From positions 9,593,648 through 9,657,647 of the forward strand of contig JACDOX010000007.1 of NCBI GenBank assembly GCA_014549065.1: 64,000 bases of DNA, given 5' to 3'. Of this stretch, positions 11,391-24,995 are shown piece by piece. A program made the position numbers and the translations under genes. This stretch comes from Cardinalis cardinalis (taxonomy: Eukaryota > Chordata > Aves > Passeriformes > Cardinalidae). Position 1 is the stretch's first letter; each line of letters begins with the position of its first letter. The notes under the pieces were generated by a model. It was not told where the DNA came from. It ran no database searches and saw nothing but the letters and a program-made list of their open reading frames with translations.

Positions 11391-13734
11391 CCTTTGAGAC
11401 CTCTAGAAACCAATGGCAGCTTTAGGGCACACTTGGAAGATTGCAAGAACAGCTGTGTTTCCAGTAGAAGCAAGGTATGTAAAACTCCTGTGGATCAAAA
11501 TACAGTGATGAAGGTACAGTTGTGTTTCTAATGAGATGTATTCCCATGTGGGAAAAATAATGCCAATCTAGAAACAGGTTTACAGTTGCCATGGACTTTT
11601 ACTACTGGAATGCTACAGCATCACTTAGGAAAAGAAAAATGGAGGAAAATCTTCACCCCAACAAGAAACCAATCTCCCACCCAAGCCTGACCTTTTCCAG
11701 ATAAAACCTGAAAAAAGTCAGTAGTAAAGGCTAACACCTTTTGGGTTCTTTTCAAAAAACTCAGAGATTAGAAATGAAATTCCACCATAAATATTGTTTA
11801 AAAAGCCACAGCTATTTGATTTTATGAAGGATTTTGTCACTGTCCCTCCTCCCAACAAGCTTAAACTCTGGCACCTGGCACTGAGAATCAGAACAGATGT
11901 CTGGGGGAGGGCTGGGAGTGTGTGCGCCTGCAAGGAGTTAGGCAGCTGTGTGAGATACAAAAGGAATTAATTCAAAAAGGCAGTCTCACATGCTAAGGAA
12001 GAATATTTAAAAGCTACACATACACCACGAAGAGAGAAGACTTTTTACTATGCCAGGTCAATCACATCTGCCTCAGTTGTCCTGAGAGTGCAAGTATTCA
12101 CTTACAGCTTTACATTAGTAAACCTACAGCACTGTTAATGACCTGGGTGTTTTGGTTTAAAGACAGATTAAAACAAAATGTGTTGTTGTACTTCATTACT
12201 TTTAACTTTAAAGGAATTAATTTTTAATTTTAAAGCAAATTTTTCTGCAGACAATGTTGCAAACATGCTGATCTCTGTGTGCATGCAGATGTCAGATCAT
12301 GACATTCACAAGGAAGAGAATGGCTCCCTCCACAGAGCTGCCTACCAGACATTGAGACATACGTGTACTTACAAACCTACTGCTGTAATATACAAGCGCA
12401 TTGTGAACATTTAATTGGTAAAATAATATCCCTCTCCTTTGCAAAGTCAGCATTTTGAACAAGTTACTGTGTTCCTGCCTTGTGTGTGCCTCTCTGCGAG
12501 TGAACAGGAGGCTGAACACAGGCAGCTTTCCTTTCTCAAGCTCTGCGTGGTGAGGTCCCATGGCTACCCTGGGGGCTGGGAGAGCGGAGTCTCAGACTGA
12601 GAAAAAAAAATAAATCAGTGTTTCACAGTTTTCCTGATTCCAGAGCAAAGTCAGGGGACTCCACAGGTGAGCAGAGAGAACTTTGCAGGAGGGGCACAGC
12701 TAAATGGCAAGAGTGAGGGTATTTGCATTTTAGCCTGCTGAAGAGCAGAGAGCTGGAGGACAGCTGGACAAGATCCTCTTCCTGACTTTGGGACTCTGGA
12801 CCAGAATGCACAAAGACCAAGATATGGGTCTCTGCAGCTCCAGGTAACAAGCAAAAAATAAGATGCCCACAAACAGAGGAAAGTAGCTCACAGAGCTACT
12901 GGGTAGTTCCCAGCAAACTGCATATCTTTACTTCCTTTGGGGCTTTTCCATTGTCCTGTGGACATTTCCACTGCTGTTTATCATGTAAAAAGCAAATATT
13001 TTTCTTCAGGTAGAATAATACATCCAAATGTATTTTAAAAACCACAACCTTTTTAAAATATCAACAAAATGGATGTGGAGTCATATGCAAATGCTCTTTA
13101 TCTGTAAGTTTATGTTTCTATACATTTTTAATATTAGCTATCTCAAGCTGGCATTTACCCCCAGGTCCTACATGCTCAATATTTATTACACACATTTTTT
13201 AACGTTGCTTTTCTGTAATTGTGGGTAGATTAGGCGAATAAAACAATGAGCAGCTAAGCCGCACGTTCATCGGACTACTACAAAACCCCAACACAGTTCT
13301 TGGGGATTTCAGTGAATTAATAAAAGCTACAAGATGAACTATAAGCTGAAGGGCAGTGTCACAACCCCCATGCACGCACACACACGGAGGTCAGGAATCC
13401 TTGTGGCTGAGTGGATTGTGTGAGATGGCTGCCTGAAGCGCCAACCTCCTGACCCCCTTTCTTCCTACCCCTCAAGCCCGCTAATTCCCTCCAAGAAAAT
13501 AAGCAGGCCATTGCAGAGAATATGGCTGCACAGTGCTTTATAAAAGATATCCATGTTAAGGCAACCACTTCAGGCATGCAGGGTAAGAAAGCAGCAGGCA
13601 GGGATGCCAAAGATGAATAAAATCAACATAGTACCAAGGTAGACATCAGGCAATTGATCTCTGAGTTTAAAGCCCAAATAAATTATTTGACATCTGTGAA
13701 TCTGCCAAGAGAGCTACTCATCTTGAAGATCCAG
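11391..13734. other. Non-coding sequence, nothing recognised
   Basis: Unique sequence, alternating AT-rich stretches (12170-12250, 12980-13210) with ordinary DNA. A short (CA)n-like run sits near 13375-13386. I see no gene or repeat family. Confidence 0.55.
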
Positions 13735-13870
13735 AGGGATGCAAGGGAGAAGTGAGAGAGAGTGTGCACAGGGTGAGTTGAGGTGGAGCTGCACAGTCAC
13801 AGAGGCGTGCTGAAAGCAAGGAGATGCAGGGAGAAGGGAAGGACAAAGAGAGAAATTTAGCTTCAGATAG
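13735..13870. repeat. Purine-rich tract
   Basis: The plus strand is dominated by A and G, with repeated aga, gag and agg words. It has no simple period. This is low-complexity DNA rather than a repeat family. Confidence 0.6.
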
Positions 13871-16800
13871 CTGATACAGGGAACAGTGTGAGAAAAATCA
13901 ATGTGGAAGCAAGAACCACCTGGAAATATTAAAGGAGGAAGCCTGCTCTGCTATGTTAAATCTTGATTTTACAGTTGTTAAATCTGAGCTGTTGGGGAAG
14001 AAGAAACTGGCCAGAGCACCCAGCACAGCATTCTCTGTGTTTGGGCCTCAAAACCTCTTGAACCTAATTATGATGCTTCATCACTACGAACTGAAAAATT
14101 ATGAAGCAAGTAAGGAAGAATCTACAGATAAAATTGAAAAGAATAAATTCCAGCTGTTCCACTGGAAGAAAAAAAACGATAAAAGAATGGGGAAATGATA
14201 GTGACTGACATTCAGGAGAAGCCACTTCTAATTCACATGAGGATGGTTAACTCAGTCATATTGTTTCCACGTATCTGTAGATTTAGAAAAAGTTAACTTC
14301 TTTTTCTTAAGGGAGCCATGAGAAAATCCAGTCTCTCACAGTAAACATGTAATTTTCATAATATAAGGAAATATCCCAAAGGAGGGGTAACTAGGCAGAT
14401 ACCAAGCCACAGACATGGGGGCATGAAAAAGAAGACTAAGACATCAGCAGAGTAATGTGAAGAGGAACAAAGAGATTTGTCATCACTTATGGAGAACTAA
14501 AAACTGGACAGAAACACACCACTTATGAAGAAGTAGCTCAGAGTTTCATCTATTTAGCAAGAACTCAAAAAAAAACAGTATAACAAAAAAAGATAGCAAG
14601 AGTGAATAAAAAAGAACAGAGAAAACTGAAGCACAGGAAGTCATGAAAAGGCTGTAGCTAAGTCCTCTTGATCAGAGGACTCCAGGTGGAGGGAGATCTC
14701 CCAGGAATTGGAAGAAACACACTGCCAGGGATCACAATGAGAAGAAACAACCTGTGCTTTCAGCAGAGCACAGTTCTTTGGAGGCAGATTTATGCTACTG
14801 ACATGATTTTAGTCTTTCATTTAAACTGGAGGGAATACAGGAAGGGATAAGGAACGTAAGAAAATGGCCACAGGACAAGAACTGATGACATTATCAGTAG
14901 AGTCGACATATTTGGCCACACAGTAAGGCTTAAAATTAGAAATAAGTTGTCTGCCACAGGCAGGTTGGTGCTATCAAACAAGAAGATGACTACTTTGCTT
15001 ACAAGATATTTGATAAGCTAGGCAGCTGTTATCGATGGCTTTTCACTTGAAAGTAACATCTCTGGATGTCAAAGGACTAAACAGTGTAATTGTAAAAAAA
15101 AACCACTGGTAAAAGAAAACCACCTCATCATCCCCCCACTGGCCAAAAACCAACAACCACAGCTACAGGTGAAATCCAGAGCAAAACCAGCTCAGCTGCA
15201 GTTGTCTTAATTTGTTTCAAGGAACATTTTTTCAAAAATTATTAAAAGAGATAATGATCTGACAATATTTACAGTCTCAGCTGCAGCAAAAGAAGACAAC
15301 TGGATATTTGCTAAACATACACTTCTTCACTTTCTGTGTCAACTGAAGGATAAAGACATCCACTGTTACCAAACCATATTGTTATGAGGTTACTAAAAAA
15401 GCTCAAAGGAAGCCCACAATAACATAACAGTAATAATAATGACAATTCTTCAAAGGATTTTTCTCCCAATAATAACTACTTGCAAAAGGAGAAATCAGGC
15501 TTTGGAGCACTCCAGTTTTGCAGAGAAGCCTCACCAGGAGAACCTGATTAATGAACAATAGCTAAATAAGCAGGTGCAGTATCAACCTTTCTACTTTATC
15601 TCGTCCATCTCCCAAATTACTAGAGAGGACTCTACACAGAGGAAGAAGATTATACATTTTATTCACATCCTTATAATTTATATCCCCAAAATAGATTTAA
15701 TGCTAATCTCTAACTCTTTCATGACGAGAACAAGATCTGCAGATCCTGGCTCCCTTAAATTGTTGTATCATGGCCCATTTTAAGTAGGGGGATAGTTGGT
15801 GTGAATCCAAAAATCCGGAAATGAGAAAATTAATTCTTTGTATTACCAGAAAAAAGCTTGCATGTGTCAGTTGGCACAATGAGTTTTTGCTAAAAAGGTA
15901 AAATAAGATAAAACAACAGCTCAAGAATAAAATTTAAACACTAGAGAGAAGAAAGATTCAGGAAATTCATAAATTACATGCTCAAGGACATACAAATAAC
16001 ACCTAATAAAAGTAAGCTGAATATGGGCTACTAAGAGAGCAGTAATTTAAGTACACAAACAGATACAGAAAATACATGTTTGTGGGGGGTTTTTTAAGTG
16101 GTAAACTATTAGCTCAAAAGTCAAAGGGGATTAAAGAGCAACACATTCTTCCACCAGCTAACAGCCACCAACAAAAAGCAGTCACACAGCTTAGCAGGCC
16201 CCGTGTTTTTACCAATTATTGTAAAAACCTCTTTATCAGTCACATGCTAAGCTGTATAGTTACTACAGATGGTTGGAAGCAGTAGTTTTGCCAAAGATGT
16301 GAAACTGATAAGGAAAGAACAGGATGAAAAAATAACAGGACAACTTTTATAGGCAATTGAAAGTATAAAAACTGGCAGGACTCCAGGAATGCTGCCTTTT
16401 GAATGTAATTTTATGAAGTATGTGAAGTGACAGTAGTTTTCCTTGATATGTTTGATGGTGTTTTGCCTGAGGAAGAACCTATCCTATCTATAGAAGAAGC
16501 TGCCTTGTGTTCTCCCTGCAGCTGCCTTTGTGCTCTCCCTAAAACAAGAAATGCCCTCACCCTATACAACTGACATCTCATTTGCTGAAGATCACTGCAT
16601 GTCAAATAATCTTTGAAGAGAACAGCAAAAGATTAGAGACTGATTTTTTTCTCAACTGATGAATGTTCAGCTACTGAACTTGATGTATATCAGTCCTGCT
16701 CTTAAAATGGACCACTTTTCCTCATGCTAGTCAAAATGCATGAGCTTTAGGCAATTACACTTGTTGTTCACTTTTTGATTTATTAAAGGAAGTAAACAGC

Positions 16801-18399
16801 AACATATTTATTGACTCTTTTACTAATAATGTTTTTTGTAAAGCCTTTTGAATAAACAATAAGATGTCATGGATTTATTACAGGAGGAAAAATCACAGAA
16901 GCACAATAAAGACTATTGTCTTGTTCATAAATTTTCTACTATCAACATTTAATGACAAATTACTTATTTAACATAAATTAATGTCAAAATATTATACTGT
17001 GTGTGAATAGACAGCTACACACTGCCAAAATATCAGAAGTTATCCCATTAGAAAGCACCACATGCTAAACAGGTAACAAATGCTATCAAATGTCTGGAGA
17101 TGAAGTATCAGGAAATCTAGAAAAGCTACATAATGATATTCAGCAAATGCCAAACAGATCTGGGACCTGATGGAAGTAAATAATGGAAAAACACAGTAAA
17201 AAATGGAAAACACAGCGATTCTTTTGCCAAAGATATCTTCCATCTTTCTAATTTTTCCACTTCTTTCTGCAATTATTCCAGAAAGAACTACCCTGGCAGA
17301 AATGCAGAGAGCATCTTTACAATTCCCCATGAACTACAAGACGAGCAGTGGAGCGAGCATGCCAATACTTTGTACAAACCCAGCAGCCAACTAGTGCTTC
17401 TGCATCAGGGCAAAAGCCAGGCAGATAAAAGCTGCTGTAGATAGAAGCTGACATGCTGGACTAATGCAACATAAATGCTTCTACAAGAAAGTTGTGGCAG
17501 CTCACTATAAATTACTCTGTACAAATATTCTCCAAAAGGATTTGAGGATGAGCAGGAGGACAGAGCAGAAGGTGCTTTCTTTCCTTTCCTAATGGCAGCA
17601 ATGAAATGAACTGTAAGCTTCATCACGAACCTGCCAGTTTGCAACATCAGTGAAGACAATTTATGCATATGGTAGACCAGTTATTCACCAGACTCTAAAG
17701 CTCTAATCATAGCTTTAAGCATAAAATCAGCTTTAACTGCCACTTTATCCTGTGGCTCCAAACGCTCAAGTAAAGCACCACATTTCTCAGACCTCTGGGA
17801 TTTTTTATGTTGCTTGTTTCAAACAGAAATTTTGCCTTACTTGCTTATGTTTGACTAAGAAACAGTCACTCCACCTAACTTGGATTAATCATTCCATATG
17901 GTGTGAGATAATAAATCTAATAAAGAAATGTACATGTAAGTCACAGGGAAGGTACAAGTAGCATAGTGGTCTGCCCAGCACAGAGTTGCTGAAAAGAATG
18001 GCCTACCATATAAGAAGCGATTTTTGGTCCACACCTATTCCTGAAAAAAATCTATGTTCTGATGACGTAAACATTGTGAATGTGTGGTATATTTGTTAAT
18101 TAATCTCTGCCCTCTAAAGTCAAATGCACGATTCTGACATTTCCTCAATAAATAATTTCATTCTGGAATAATGCTTAAGTTTTAAATTTACCTTAATATA
18201 ATTTAAAACAAATAAAGCAACAGCTTTGCTTGTTTATATAAAAATAAACGTACTTGCGAGAAGACAGTCAAGCCTAAGTCTCTTTCCCATTTTTAAAATG
18301 TATAAGAGAACAGAGAAATAGACACAGTCTATTTCCAATAAATTTAAAGTAAGACTTATGTACATACATGAAAAAAAAAGAGATACGTTTCGACATAGT
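13871..18399. other. Non-coding AT-rich sequence
   Basis: The plus strand is A-rich over much of 14.2-16.2 kb, with many short A runs, and stops are frequent in all frames. Frames of 60-96 codons (for example minus 17040-17330 and minus 17405-17668) are not recognisable. No repeat family, RNA gene or regulatory block could be supported. Confidence 0.55.
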
Positions 18400-18402
18400 A
18401 TG

Positions 18403-18416
18403 TATATATATATATA
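18403..18416. repeat. (TA)7 microsatellite
   Basis: Short run of seven TA units in an AT-rich context. Confidence 0.9.
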
Positions 18417-20171
18417 CAGAATATGGCAAGCAAGTAAGGTATAATTTTTTACATGACAGATGTGGACAAATTTTAAAACATTATGCACCACATTGCTGGG
18501 GTGTAATCTAATAAACAAATATTAAGAACAGAATGATTTTTAAATGAAGTTCTTATCTTCAATAAAAACAGTCTCACAGACACAGAGATCTATAATTTTC
18601 TTTGCCAGTACATATAGGAGTTAGGACAGTGTCTTATTGATCAAAGGCAAAAATTCCCCAAACCAGAAGAATAGTCAAGGAATTATAGAAGCTTCTTCAA
18701 TAGGAAACATTAACCCATCAAGTATGTTCCCACTGGGCACAGAACAAACAGATATTTAAACATATTTGCGGTTCTATATTTCTATTGGTGTTGAAATTGT
18801 ATCTGTCCTAGAATATATCTTAGTCCAAACTATTTGTAAATTAAATGCTTTCAAGACATACCTGGTTTGATAAAGTCAGTTGTTTCACTCAAACCAGAAA
18901 CATGGTTATTGGTCAGTGAAATGAGGCTAATAATAATGACGACACATTTAACTTCATTAAACATAAAAATATTACATATTGATATAACTGAACCTCTCAC
19001 ACAAACAAGCAAAAATATCACTTTTGTCATCACCTTCATGATGTTATTTACAAGGCTGTGATTTGAAAAGCCATTCAAGCTTCCCAGATGAATAAAAGAA
19101 ATACTTATTTAAAGTAAGGGAAACTCACACAGCCTCTCAGAAGGGGAAGAGGATGACCTCCAATCCTTCAGTCGCAAGGGGATGAGTAGCAGCCTCTGGA
19201 GTGTGAGTCAGGCTCCCTCCTGGGATGCCACACTTGTGCTTGCTTGAGGCAAAGAGGGAATTGTCTCAGAAACCAGTCCAACAGCAGCACAGCTGTAACA
19301 GCTGCAAATATGGCTGAGAGCTGCAAAGACTTCCATCGTTCATGGGGATAAAAAGGGAAAACAAAAAGCAATGTTGCAATGTCCTGCCAGGGCATTGGAA
19401 TTGTTGCCTTCAAAAGCCACAACCTGAATGTTTAAGTTCTCAGCCACTGATGGTTAGTGAAAACATACAGCATTACACAGATTTCAGTGTGAAATTAATG
19501 ACTATGGACTAGGTAACAAAATCCAGTAAGTTCCAGAGCCTCATTTGAAAAAAGATTTAACAAAAACACCCCAACCCAATCAAAAGAACCAAAACTCAGC
19601 CCACAATAAATGACTCTTTTATGGGTAGTCAATACTCAGACTAAAGAGCCAAACACATCCCAAGATTTAAGCCACTCAAATCAATATTTTTGTCACTGAT
19701 TTAAACCAGGAGAATCTTTAAAGCTCAAAAGCCAGTCTAAGTAATGAAGTATTCAAAACCAAAGAAAAACATAAAATAGTTTATAAGTGACTTAAAAGTG
19801 CCAGTTGTAAAGTGAGCCACTATATCTTGCCCTACCACTGCATTTGGCCCTAGCCATCCATTTGTTACTTCTGTGGAACCTTTAGAAAGCAAAGAGCCTC
19901 TTTTTGAAGAAACAACTCATTTTTTTCACCAAGCTGCTCAGCTGAAACAGTGCTTCATAAAATGTCTGTCGTGTTTTCCAACCTTCAGTCTCTTTCTCTA
20001 CAAATACATGCATACACATGTACCTGTATATATGTCCATGAATGTATACAAGTCTCCCCAACACTTTCAACATTTTTAAAAGTTAACAGGGATGTCAAAG
20101 TGTCAGGTTCACACAAGTTTCATTGAGACACAGACTAAGAAGGTGCAAGGTCATGGTTCCACTGCAGGCCA
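18417..20171. other. Non-coding AT-rich sequence
   Basis: Unique sequence. 19140-19330 is somewhat GC-richer and open on the minus strand for 84 codons (19422 to 19168), but the product is unrecognised. I see no repeat family. Confidence 0.55.
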
Positions 20172-20191
20172 CTGGGAGATTCTTCTCCCAG
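20172..20191. repeat. 8-bp hairpin, 4-nt loop
   Basis: The arms ctgggaga (20172-20179) and tctcccag (20184-20191) pair perfectly around ttct. It is short enough to be chance. Confidence 0.7.
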
Positions 20192-20599
20192 CGATAGCCT
20201 TGAGTGACTAATACAATCACTTTAAAAGCTCCCAGATTCAGAGAAATTCCCAATAAGAGGTGCTTTAAGCAGACACAGGACACACATTCCTTTTTTTTCT
20301 CACAGCTGCTCCAGTATCTTTGTGGCTCATACACAGTCCCGCTACCTTTAACAGATTTTCATCGACATAACCAGTTGTGTCATTTGGTGTTCTACTTTCT
20401 TTATGAAAACAAGACAGGACCTTTGCTAATGTGAATGATTTGATGGTGCCCCTACCTTCCCAGCTGTGGCTTGGGATCACAAAGTGATCCATTAGCTCAT
20501 TCAAAAGAAAAATTAAAGTTCAAGAGAAGTTAATTGCTGACTTATTGCAGAAACGCCAGAGATATACTATGGATATACACCCAGGAGTGGGTTACTAAC

Positions 20600-20617
20600 A
20601 AATAAATAAATAAATAA
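20600..20617. repeat. (AAAT)n microsatellite
   Basis: About 4.5 copies of the tetranucleotide aaat/taaa, followed by ccc. Confidence 0.9.
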
Positions 20618-21029
20618 CCCTAATTAAAATCAAATTAAAAAAAAGCATTACTAAAGTTTTGTACTGTCTACATCAATAACTAGAAGTAGGTATTACCATC
20701 ACAATAATGACTGTCACTTGGATGGACTGCAGACACTAAAAAGAGAAGAGCTTAAATAGGAGCAGAAAGATAATAATCTGAAAAGTAACACAGTGGATAA
20801 AAAGTGACAATAAATCTACAATACAAGCAATAATACAAATATAACAACTGAGAAACCCAGTTCTTAAAAATGAGTCACATCTGGAAAGCCCTGATGATAC
20901 AAAAGATCTGGGGATGACCCAGGCTACAAATTAAAGATTTAAAACTTGTACTTTGAAGCAGGGGAATAGGAAGCATCTATCTTCTCACAACCAACTCCAA
21001 TTTTATATTTGCACCAGGACAATCCATAA

Positions 21030-21150
21030 CCAAAGCAAACCAAAAAACCCAATCCAACGCAATCCACAAAACACAAACAATCACAAACAAAAGAAAAAAA
21101 GAAAATGAAAAAAGGAAAAGGAGTTCATTAACAGGAGAAAAGAAAAAAAA
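21030..21150. repeat. A-rich/AC-rich low-complexity tract
   Basis: Dominated by caaa, aacc and aaag words with scattered short A runs. It may be a worn A-rich tail or simple sequence. No adjoining retroposon body is recognisable. Confidence 0.75.
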
Positions 21151-22560
21151 CCCTACTTACTAAAACTGACAGAAAGATGGAGGCAGACCTTAGCTGCTGT
21201 TCAGTCTAATGTAAAGGAGACAGAGGCAAATGAACCCATGAAGTCTTATTACTCTCCAGTCTTCAAGATTTTGTACTTCTTTTTCATTTATACTAGATCA
21301 CTGGAATAATTTTTATTGAAGTTGGGGAGGGATATTTTAGAATTTTTTTTACTATTATTTAGTCAATAAGCAAGTTAACTTGGTAAGAGGAAAAGGAGGT
21401 CATATAGTATTCAAAGAGATACAATACTTGTTTTCTTTTTTCCCCTCCAGTGCTCTGCATTGAAATCTGAAAAGCCCGTTTCAGATTCTGCACGTTGCTA
21501 TTGCACACGTAATAATAGGACACACTGGCCTTTGATACAATTCTCTTCAGGGAACAAAAGCTTCCTTTGGCACAACTACAGCCACTGCTTGTTGTAGGTT
21601 ACACATGTCTTTCCAGTCAAGCATGATTAATAACTGTTAAAAAAAATGCTCATGACCCATGGCAAGTATTCTTTCAACTATAATACCAGCATTATGGGCT
21701 CTGAATCTCAGTAATTTTAAAATGTGCTTCTACAATGGAACTATAATTTAATTACTTTTTCTGCAGCCTATTCCATTTTGTTTCATCACTTTGATTGCAC
21801 CATGCACTTGGCAGCTTATGGAAGACTGCATCTGCCTCCAGGATTATTTCACTGGGCTCTTTCGACATCTGTTTCTGAAAATGACTTTATTTGCAGTGGC
21901 ATAAAGAATAATCAGAGACTTGTTTAATCCAGATAAATTGGAAAAGAGAGAGACACAGAGACGGAGTTGGAGACAGGGAAGAGACCACGGAAAAAGAGAA
22001 AGCAGATATATGCTCCATGCTGCAGAAGACATTAAAATAATCTCTCTCTTCTTCCTGTGCTTCTGCAAATGTTGTTATCTGATGGATGATATGATACATG
22101 AAAAGATGAGTCACTAAGTCAGTTCCTTTCAATGTTTAGGGGGAGCTCATAGATGCAATACATTCTAGCTAAAGCTTCGTGCTGTGTTTGATCAGTTTAA
22201 TAAAATTTTCATGAATTACATTTGCAACCTCATCCACTGAGAATCACAATGCAGTCTGAAATGATCCGTAGCAGTTGACAAAAGTCCTTGTAATAAATGA
22301 GCTAAATCCAGGCTCCAGCCTGACCTGACATCCTTCCAAAGGCAGCTACAGCCAACACCTGTTGCCGAGTGCCACTGCACAGCTATGGGCTGAGCACACA
22401 GCTCAGCATAACTTCCCAAATATCAGCACCCGTGAACTGGGTCACCTGTGTATCAGATGACCAAGTTCAAGGCATCTGTAACATGCCCATGCCTGCCTGA
22501 GCTTTGATTCAACACAATGGAAACCAGCACTGTTGACTCCTGTTTACTTTTGTATTATAG
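21151..22560. other. Non-coding sequence with a purine-rich patch
   Basis: Unique sequence. The plus strand at about 21938-22010 is strongly purine-rich, with gagaga and acagagac words, and produces overlapping chance frames on both strands. No gene or repeat family recognised. Confidence 0.5.
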
Positions 22561-22623
22561 ATGGATTTGTTAACCCAGAAACCACTGAAAGCAGTTAAAG
22601 ACGTGCCCTCTAAAAGATCACAG
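22561..22623 (+). other. Weak exon-like stretch, unassigned
   Basis: A pyrimidine-rich region ending in ttttgtattatag precedes ATG and an open frame reading MDLLTQKPLKAVKDVPSKRSQ in part, followed by CAG|GT at 22621-22625. The stretch is 63 bases, phase 0 on both sides. The upstream acceptor is good but the donor (gtgttg) is weak, and the peptide is not recognised. It starts with ATG directly after the AG, which is unusual for an internal exon. I regard it as more likely chance than real. Confidence 0.12.
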
Positions 22624-24123
22624 GTGTTGGCCAGGTTTTATTTCATTCTTTTGTTCTCTTTGCCTGTTTCTTTGTGGAGGGTGAACATATACTTGTCAAG
22701 ACACATCCACTGCTTCCCTAAGAATGCTGCAGGAAGGCAGCTCTGGCAACAGAAGCAGACAGCAAGGCTTTAGGGACAAAGCCCACTAAAATTCTAAGTG
22801 CTAGAGTGCTAGACCATAAGTATAACAAGCAGAACAACTACTAACATTGTCTTACTTTTGAGAGTTTCAAATCTTTCCTGTCTCATTTCTTTTTGGAGAT
22901 TTTTTTCTGTTACTTGCTGGTCTTCTGGGCTATATTGCTGCAGCAAGCACATCAGAAATTAACTGGTTTGGACACATATATTTCCTAGGAATTACTTTAA
23001 GACAACTCCAAGGGAGGCCCTGCTGTTCTCAGGAAAACAATGAAGAAAAATCATCGTCCCCAGAAGTAACAGGTATCACACAAACACACAATAGCTGGAC
23101 ATGCTCCTAAGTGGTGACCGTGCTCTTTGCTGTTGTCTCTTTGAGAAGGCCACAAAAGGGAAAGACAAAAAATGCCTCCTCTTTCTTCTATACTGCACTG
23201 CCTCGTCATCCCTCAGCAAAATACAGCAGGTGAGCTGAGGACATGAAAAAAGGCAAAGTTTCCACATTGTTGATCGACTTACAAGCAGTACAGGAAGCAA
23301 AACTCCTCTGGCAACCAGTGTGCTAGTAACTTGGCAAGTTTGACAATCTGCATTTGGAAACCTGGTTATTTTCATAAAAGACATAATCCCCAAAGTAAAC
23401 AACTCAAACTTTTGGAAGGAAACAGACCAAACCAAAAATCTGCAGTTAGCAAAAAGGAAAAGAATTGTAAGTGTATTTTGCTGATGAATTATTTGAAACC
23501 CAGTAGGACAAGGTTCTCTCTGCTCCTTCCTAACCAAGGTCCCCAATACCTCTCTGATGTCTGAGGATGAGGTGAAGATTTGATAGAGAATATCAGCTAT
23601 TCACAGAAGTTTTGTAATCAGTTAATTAGGTAGGGAAGCTGCCCTGAAGAGAGATATCTTCTAGTGACAGAGCATGCTGTGAAAGTCCTATTAAGAGACT
23701 ATTAACAATTATTTTGTTTCTTATTTTTTCCTTTTAATTTAGACAAATTTAATTCCTCCCCTCATTTTCCATCTCACAACCTTTGGCTGCAACACAGCAG
23801 TTGCACAGGGCCAGCAGCCATGCAAAGAAATTACTCATTGCTTTTCTAGAGCTTCAATGTAAAATGTACGCAGCATAAGACACAGAGAGGCTGACAAGGC
23901 TTTGTTGTCTTGCCAGTATTACCAAAGAACAAAAGCCATAATGCTTAATTAGCAATTCTCCCTAAAGAATTTGTAAGGATGTACTGTTTAACAGCCAAGG
24001 TGAAAACTGGTTTTCCTCTGAAGCACCAGCTAATGACCATTCCTGGACAATGAGCAGGTGCCTGTGCTGCTGGTCAGAGGTGGCTTGGCAGCAACTCTTC
24101 CATAAAAAGATGCTCTTAAGAAC
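22624..24123. other. Non-coding sequence, nothing recognised
   Basis: Contains a 156-codon minus-strand frame (23546 to 23076) whose translation is rich in Phe, Leu, Ser and Arg and matches no family I know. Overlapping frames on the other strand and the lack of splice-site or promoter context suggest chance. No repeats recognised. Confidence 0.5.
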
Positions 24124-24149
24124 AAGGTAAGTGTTTGAACACTTACCTT
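24124..24149. repeat. 12-bp inverted repeat, 2-nt loop
   Basis: The arms aaggtaagtgtt (24124-24135) and aacacttacctt (24138-24149) are perfectly complementary around tg. Each arm contains a consensus 5' splice-site word (aaggtaagt), one on each strand. Confidence 0.9.
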
Positions 24150-24943
24150 AGCTTAGACACATGAACTGGGAATGAAGCTTTCAAACCACTGGTAGCAACT
24201 GAAGAGAGAGAAGCCAACGGACTCCCTTAAGCACTGATAATAAAAGTAGTTTATAAGGTCAGGGTCAAGTCAGGACAGGGCAGCATGGGGGCAAGTGGCT
24301 CTTTACTCATGTTACTTAAGAGAACAATAGAGGTGTCAGCTTGTTGCATGTAGTGATGCCAGTCTGACCTCTTAAATCAAATTTTCAAGAGGTAGAACTT
24401 TAGTTTTGAGCAAATTTGAATAACCAGCTTGGAAAGAGTGGAAATTCAGTAGAAATTGGTTTGGGTCTTATCATGTGACCAACAGTCCTCAGCAGGGAAG
24501 AGTTCTCCTCCTGTAACCCAGGTTCCATTCCAGAGCACTTGAGACCTGTCTCATGAAGCAGCAGGAAGAACAGCTCATGCTCTAAGACATTTCCACTGAA
24601 CTCCAGTAACAAGAGGAATTCAGTTTATGCAGAAGCACAGCCTGCCTTTCACCCACCAATGCTGTCTTAGGCAGGGCACAGAAGCAATTTTTTGAAGACA
24701 CCATAAAGGCTACACTATGGAATAGTGGAATAGCTTCTCCAAGAGTGAAATCTTTGTGCGTCAGCAGAAACAGCAGAGACGCCTCCTGAGCATCTTGATA
24801 CTGGCAGGTCTTTAGCTACTTAGCTGACTGTAAAATGGAGTGATTGAAGCTCCTAATTTCAAGCACATAAAGGATCCTGAAGCCTGCCCAGTGTGGACAC
24901 AGACACCAAATCTAGCAGTCATGAAACAAAATGTTGTAGTCAT

Positions 24944-24969
24944 TCTATCTTTCAGTACTGAAAGATAGA
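24944..24969. repeat. Perfect 26-bp palindrome
   Basis: tctatctttcagt (24944-24956) is followed immediately by its exact reverse complement (24957-24969), with no spacer. A 14-base word, agtcattctatctt (24938-24951), which overlaps the left arm, recurs at 24982-24995, so there is also a direct repeat with 44-base spacing. Confidence 0.95.
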
Positions 24970-24995
24970 CAAAAAATGTTCAGTCATTCTATCTT

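Noticed and set aside
22561..22623. Possible internal exon starting with ATG
   Set aside because: Weak donor, unrecognised peptide, and ATG directly at the acceptor. Listed only at very low confidence and not promoted as a finding.
23076..23546. 156-codon minus-strand open frame
   Set aside because: Composition is typical of chance translation and no family is recognised.
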